From the NCBI GenBank assembly GCA_900768705.1, contig CAAGEB010000090.1:1-17234 (forward strand): a DNA stretch of 17,234 nucleotides, given 5' to 3'. Positions within the stretch are counted from its first letter, which is position 1; every line of letters begins with the position of its first letter. A program made the translations under genes and the position numbers. A model generated the notes under the pieces. It did no database searches and was not told the origin of the DNA. It was given only the letters and a program-made list of their open reading frames with translations. Positions 14,761 to 17,234 of the stretch are shown here, one piece after another. Source of the DNA: Oscillospiraceae bacterium. GTDB taxonomy: Bacteria > Bacillota > Clostridia > Oscillospirales > Ruminococcaceae.

Positions 14761-14835
14761 TCCCAACGATACTTTGCAATGTGAATTGCGTTTCGACTGT
14801 AAGGAAATAAGATTGTGATTTTCAAACAAAGATAG
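14761..14835 (+). repeat. Core repeat, long form (75 nt), island B copy
   Basis: Aligns without gaps to 17079-17153 with about 5 mismatches in 75. It starts TCCCAACGATACTTTGCAAT and ends AAACAAAGATAG. The first part matches the reverse complement of both island A copies. Such identity between non-coding positions over 2 kb and 8 kb apart indicates a dispersed repeat family, not chance. Confidence 0.88.
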
Positions 14836-14856
14836 AGGGGTACTGCGTACCCCTAC

Positions 14857-14977
14857 GCCCGCTTGTGGGGGCTTCGCCCCCACACCCCCTAACAAAGCGT
14901 AAGTCTGTTTGCGAACCCTTGCCCGCTTGTGGGGGCTTCGCCCCCGAACCCCCTAACAAAGGGTAAGCCTGTTTGCG
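14857..14977 (+). repeat. Tandem duplication of a 57-nt palindrome-containing unit
   Basis: Units 14857-14913 and 14921-14977 differ at 4 of 57 positions, with a 64-nt period. Each holds a GGGGGC-ttc-GCCCCC hairpin followed by CCCCCTAACAAAG and GTTTGCG. The first unit's stem has extended flanks (GTGGGGGC/GCCCCCAC). Differences between the units cluster just after the hairpin. Confidence 0.85.
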
Positions 14978-15154
14978 CCTCTAAACAGATGAAATCAAGC
15001 CCTTTGAACAGACCAATACTTGCTTTTCGTTTCCTTTGGGCTGCCAAAAGGTTATATTAAGAAGAGAACGAGCATATACGGCTGCACATTAAGTTGCGGT
15101 ATGTTAAATCTGATATATCCGTATTTTCGCATATAAAAAATTTTCACAAACCTC

Positions 15155-15183
15155 TTTACATTTAGTGAAATTTATGGTAAAAT
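15155..15183 (+). promoter_or_regulatory. Sigma-A promoter for the cobU-like/pilT pair
   Basis: TTTACA (15155-15160) and TAAAAT (15178-15183), spacing exactly 17 nt, in an A/T-rich context. Transcription would start near 15190, giving a leader of about 65 nt. It lies outside repeat island B, in unique sequence. Confidence 0.82.
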
Positions 15184-15202
15184 AGATAATAATAATAAAA
15201 TG

Positions 15203-15237
15203 ATTTTTCCCGGCATATTATTTATTCCCGGAAAAAT
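15203..15237 (+). promoter_or_regulatory. Hairpin in the cobU-like gene leader
   Basis: ATTTTTCC (15203-15210) pairs with GGAAAAAT (15230-15237); after one mismatch, two further G-C pairs close toward the loop. It sits between the predicted transcription start and the AAGGAG ribosome site at 15241. Too A/T-rich for a terminator; it may stabilise the transcript 5' end or be incidental. Confidence 0.4.
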
Positions 15238-15253
15238 GAAAAGGAGAAAACCG

Positions 15254-15814
15254 ATGTCACAATCAATTCTGGTAACGGGCGGTGCGTCCAGCGGAAAAAG
15301 CAGATTCGCCGTTACACATTTCGCACCCTATGATTATGTACTCTATCTCAAAATAGGAAAGGAGCCTTCTCCCGAGCTTCTTCGGAGAATCAAGTTCGAC
15401 AACGAAAAGTTCGGCGTAAGCTGGGACATACTGACCCGTGACGAGGGGGTTGATGAGAACTTCGTTCTTCCCGGGCTTGTCGGCGACCACAAATTTGTTA
15501 TTCTTGACAGCGTAAGTTCATTTACGGCAAAGGTCATCAGCGGCATGGTGAAAAGCGAGGAGGAGCTTACACACGACAAAATGACCGAAATCGAGAGACG
15601 GATTACCGATGAGATTTTCGCTCTGCGGGACAAGGTACAGGAAAACAGGGGAGCTATCATACTGACCACTCTGGAAACGGGATTTTCAGTAAAGCCCGAC
15701 AACAAGGGCGTGGCTGCTTACAGAGAAATCCTCGGAAAGGTTAATCAGCGTATTGCCAACACCTCCGACGCAGTTTATTTTTCAGCCAGCGGAATACAGT
15801 TCCAGATACGCTGA
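15254..15814 (+). CDS. CobU-like P-loop protein (adenosylcobinamide kinase/guanylyltransferase family), active-site histidine absent
   Basis: 186 residues, a normal CobU length. The N-terminus ILVTGGASSGKSRFA (Walker A, 9-16) and the C-terminus (YREILGKVNQRIANTSDAVYFSASGI) match the CobU family closely. CobU phosphorylates adenosylcobinamide and then transfers GMP from GTP through a guanylylated histidine. Aligned gap-free from the P-loop against Salmonella CobU as I recall it (RIQHHKD, His46), this protein has RIKFDNE, so Asp49 stands at the guanylylated position. The Glu in LLEC is Asp in ILDS here. Guanylyltransferase activity is therefore doubtful and a kinase-only or different P-loop role is possible. 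No other cobalamin gene is nearby. The ATG at 15254 follows AAGGAG ideally; an in-frame upstream start at 15200 lies in the leader hairpin and is rejected. PilT follows 59 nt downstream. Confidence 0.82.
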   Translation: MSQSILVTGGASSGKSRFAVTHFAPYDYVLYLKIGKEPSPELLRRIKFDNEKFGVSWDILTRDEGVDENFVLPGLVGDHKFVILDSVSSFTAKVISGMVKSEEELTHDKMTEIERRITDEIFALRDKVQENRGAIILTTLETGFSVKPDNKGVAAYREILGKVNQRIANTSDAVYFSASGIQFQIR

Positions 15815-15873
15815 TACGGATTATTGACGCCACAAATACATAGCTGCGGCTTTGCCGCTGAAAGGACTATAAT

Positions 15874-16923
15874 ATGACATTTGAAGATTTTATTATGCAG
15901 GCTCGTGAAATGAAGGCTTCGGATATTCATCTTACCGTTGGCGCACCCACGGTAATCCGCATAAACGGTGAGCTGTGCCGTTACCAGGAGCTTTCCGATC
16001 AGGTTGTTCACCGCACTATCGTTTCAATTCTTTCCGCAGAGCAGGAGAAAATGCTGGCGGAGGGCAAGGATATCGATTTCAGCTTTGAGCTGAAAAACGG
16101 CGCGCGTCAGCGTGTTAATGTTTTCCACCAGAGCGGAAAGCTTGCCTGCACCATTCGCTTGCTCAACACGAAAATTCCCACTCTTGACGAGCTGGGAATG
16201 CCTCCCGCTTTGCTGGAGCTTTCAAAGAAGCACAGGGGTCTTATTCTGGTAACGGGTCCTACCGGTTCGGGAAAATCCACCACCCTTGCGGCAATGATTC
16301 AGCATATCAATGAAACCCGTGCCTGCCATGTACTTACCATTGAAGATCCTATCGAGTATCGCTATGAAATGGGCAAGGCTACAATTCATCAGCGTGAAAT
16401 AGGACGGGATGTTTCATCCTTCTCCGCTGCGCTGAGAAGCGCACTCCGTGAGGACCCGGATGTTATCCTCATCGGAGAAATGCGTGACTACGAGACTATT
16501 TCCCTTGCAATGACCGCCGCGGAAACCGGACATCTGGTATTCGGTACTCTGCACACCTCCTCGGCGGCGCAGACCATTGACCGTATCATAGATGTCTGCC
16601 CCTCGGAGGCTCAGGGACAAGTTCGTACACAGCTGGCAAATATGCTTCAGGGCGTTATAGCTCAGACCCTTATTCCCACCAAGGACGGCAAGAGCAGATG
16701 TGCCGCAGTCGAGGTTCTTCTGGGAACAGACGCAGTGCGCAACCTTATCCGTTCCAACAAGATTCCGCAGATGGAGACGGTTATGCAGGGTTCCACCAGC
16801 CTTGGTATGCAGACGCAGGTTGAGTCTCTGGCGCAGCTTTACAAGGCGGAAAAGATTTCTTATCAGACCGCTATGGAGTATGCAAACAACCCCACCGATC
16901 TGGAGAAAAAGCTGTTGGGATAA
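15874..16923 (+). CDS. pilT: Type IV pilus retraction ATPase PilT
   Basis: 349 residues, a typical PilT length. PilT is the cytoplasmic hexameric ATPase that drives pilus disassembly for twitching, adhesion or DNA uptake. The N-terminal PAS-like domain spans about 1-100 (ASDIHLTVGAPTVIRINGEL). The RecA-like motor follows, with Walker A GPTGSGKST (128-136), Asp box IEDPIEY (156-162), Walker B DPDVILIGEMRD (194-205, Glu202) and His box TGHLVFGTLHT (218-228). The PilT-diagnostic C-terminal motif is present as AVRNLIRSNKIPQM (287-300; usually AIRNLIR), which separates it from extension ATPases of the PilB type. AAAGGA lies 8 nt before the ATG, and a small GCGGC-ttt-GCCGC hairpin (15846-15858) precedes it. 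It is probably co-transcribed with the cobU-like gene. No pilin, PilB or PilC gene lies in the window. Confidence 0.95.
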   Translation: MTFEDFIMQAREMKASDIHLTVGAPTVIRINGELCRYQELSDQVVHRTIVSILSAEQEKMLAEGKDIDFSFELKNGARQRVNVFHQSGKLACTIRLLNTKIPTLDELGMPPALLELSKKHRGLILVTGPTGSGKSTTLAAMIQHINETRACHVLTIEDPIEYRYEMGKATIHQREIGRDVSSFSAALRSALREDPDVILIGEMRDYETISLAMTAAETGHLVFGTLHTSSAAQTIDRIIDVCPSEAQGQVRTQLANMLQGVIAQTLIPTKDGKSRCAAVEVLLGTDAVRNLIRSNKIPQMETVMQGSTSLGMQTQVESLAQLYKAEKISYQTAMEYANNPTDLEKKLLG

Positions 16924-16943
16924 TAAAGAATGTAATAGTCGGA

Positions 16944-16978
16944 GCCGCCCGGGAACACTCGGGCGGTATTTATTTATT
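16944..16978 (+). terminator. Intrinsic terminator after pilT
   Basis: CCGCCCG (16945-16951) pairs with CGGGCGG (16960-16966), a 7-bp all-GC stem with an 8-nt loop and a flanking G-T wobble. It is followed by TATTTATTTATT. It lies 21 nt after the pilT stop and closes the cobU-like/pilT transcript before repeat island C. Confidence 0.88.
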
Positions 16979-17037
16979 GTATATTGTAATGTGGAGTAGT
17001 CTGTGCCTGTAAGGGCGGCAAGCCCCTATCCCCCTAA

Positions 17038-17063
17038 CCCCCTTCCCCCGAGGGGGAAGGGGG
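17038..17063. repeat. CCCCCTTCCCCC palindrome module (island C copy)
   Basis: A perfect 12-bp stem with a 2-nt centre, the same arms as at 6838-6863. It joins directly to GCGGCAAGCCGC, the start of the core repeat. Confidence 0.75.
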
Positions 17064-17153
17064 CGGCAAGCCGCTTTTTCCCAACGATACTTTGCAATGT
17101 GGATTGCGTTTCGACTGTAAGGTAAAAAGATTGTGCTTTTTAAACAAAGATAG
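17063..17153 (+). repeat. Core repeat, island C copy (91 nt)
   Basis: 17063-17101 is the reverse complement of the island A 39-nt repeats with one mismatch. 17079-17153 matches 14761-14835 with about 5 mismatches in 75. It therefore bridges the versions in islands A and B and is the most complete copy in the window. Confidence 0.88.
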
Positions 17154-17166
17154 AAGGGTACTCCCT

Positions 17167-17211
17167 GTTGCCCTATGTTGCGGCGCATCCGTGCGCCGCT
17201 TTTGGGGCAAC
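17167..17211. repeat. Nested hairpin in island C
   Basis: Outer arms GTTGCCC (17167-17173) and GGGCAAC (17205-17211) enclose a perfect inner stem GCGGCGCA/TGCGCCGC (17180-17187 and 17192-17199). A further perfect 8-bp hairpin, GCGCAAAC/GTTTGCGC (17213-17220 and 17226-17233), follows at the window end. Confidence 0.65.
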
Positions 17212-17234
17212 TGCGCAAACATCCTGTTTGCGCC

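Larger units (their letters stand above)
14351..15060. repeat. Repeat island B (non-coding, hairpin-dense)
   Basis: About 700 nt between divergent genes (ABC-F on minus, cobU-like on plus) with no credible gene. The left half (14431-14607) is a series of long perfect hairpins. The right half carries the same module order as island C: CTGTAAAG block, CCCCCTTCCCC palindrome, core repeat, GGGGTACC-type palindrome, then GGGGGC-ttc-GCCCCC palindromes, the last unit tandemly duplicated. ORFs across it are repeat translations without recognisable domains. Confidence 0.85.
16983..17234. repeat. Repeat island C (non-coding, continues past the window)
   Basis: Begins after the pilT terminator and runs to the window end with no credible gene. 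In order it holds: a GTCTGTGCCTGTAAG block, CCCCTATCCCCCTA, the CCCCCTTCCCCC palindrome (17038-17063), the core repeat, a decayed GGGTAC module, a nested hairpin and a terminal 8-bp hairpin. The order matches island B and is inverted relative to island A. Confidence 0.85.

Noticed and set aside
14500..14895. 131-codon minus-strand ORF across island B
   Set aside because: It is a translation of the palindromic repeats (runs such as PPPSPSGEGG), with no ribosome site, no recognisable domain, and similar frames in islands A and C. Repeat DNA explains it fully.
14351..15060. CRISPR array or small structured RNA such as tmRNA or RNase P in island B
   Set aside because: Repeats are not regularly spaced with unique spacers, no cas gene is present, and no conserved core of those RNAs is recognisable.
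15824..15873. TTGACG at 15824-15829 and TATAAT at 15868-15873 as a pilT promoter
   Set aside because: Spacing is 38 nt, and the TATAAT abuts the ATG, so transcription would start inside the gene. No -10 box lies 17 nt from TTGACG.
16970..17222. Minus-strand ORFs in island C (about 62-82 codons)
   Set aside because: They encode the same repeat-derived peptide (PSPSGEGG type) in different frames; not genes.

Overview
The window looks like a chromosomal stretch from a Gram-positive anaerobe of the class Clostridia, most likely an Oscillospiraceae/Ruminococcaceae-type organism. The reasons are strong AAGGAG/GGAGG ribosome sites, consensus sigma-A promoters, the pth-mfd pairing typical of Firmicutes, a type IV pilus PilT ATPase, and a zinc-ribbon SPFH protein. 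The species assignment is inference. Eleven genuine protein genes are visible. I see no rRNA, tRNA, CRISPR array, transposase or integrase.

Layout. (1) 121-6488, minus strand: a tight housekeeping cluster read as pth, mfd, a TIGR01212-type radical SAM gene, then a MocR-type (GntR + aminotransferase-like) regulator. Overlaps or gaps are tiny (4-nt GTGA overlap, TAA-ATG abutment), so it is probably one transcript. (2) 6552-6991: repeat island A, non-coding. (3) 6992-8326, minus: SPFH protein with three C-terminal zinc ribbons, behind a perfect TTGACA-N17-TATAAT promoter. (4) 8494-14303, minus: an ABC-F ATPase, a 110-aa two-helix membrane protein, and the two halves of a TM287/288-like heterodimeric ABC exporter, in one direction with short spacings. 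A terminator-like hairpin sits just before the ABC-F start. (5) 14351-15060: repeat island B, the richest in hairpins. (6) 15155-16978, plus: a good promoter, a CobU-like P-loop protein, PilT and an intrinsic terminator. (7) 16983-17234: repeat island C.

Genes working together. Pth and Mfd support translation and transcription-coupled repair. The ABC-F plus heterodimeric exporter block could couple ribosome protection to efflux, but this is inference. PilT is the retraction motor of a type IV pilus system whose other genes lie outside the window.

The most unusual points are: a MocR-type regulator whose PLP-lysine position is arginine; a CobU-like protein whose guanylylated histidine position is aspartate and which precedes pilT; a shared modular palindromic repeat family filling three of the intergenic regions in the same module order; and the conditional-terminator-like hairpin before the ABC-F gene. 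No clearly new defence or mobile system is evident.
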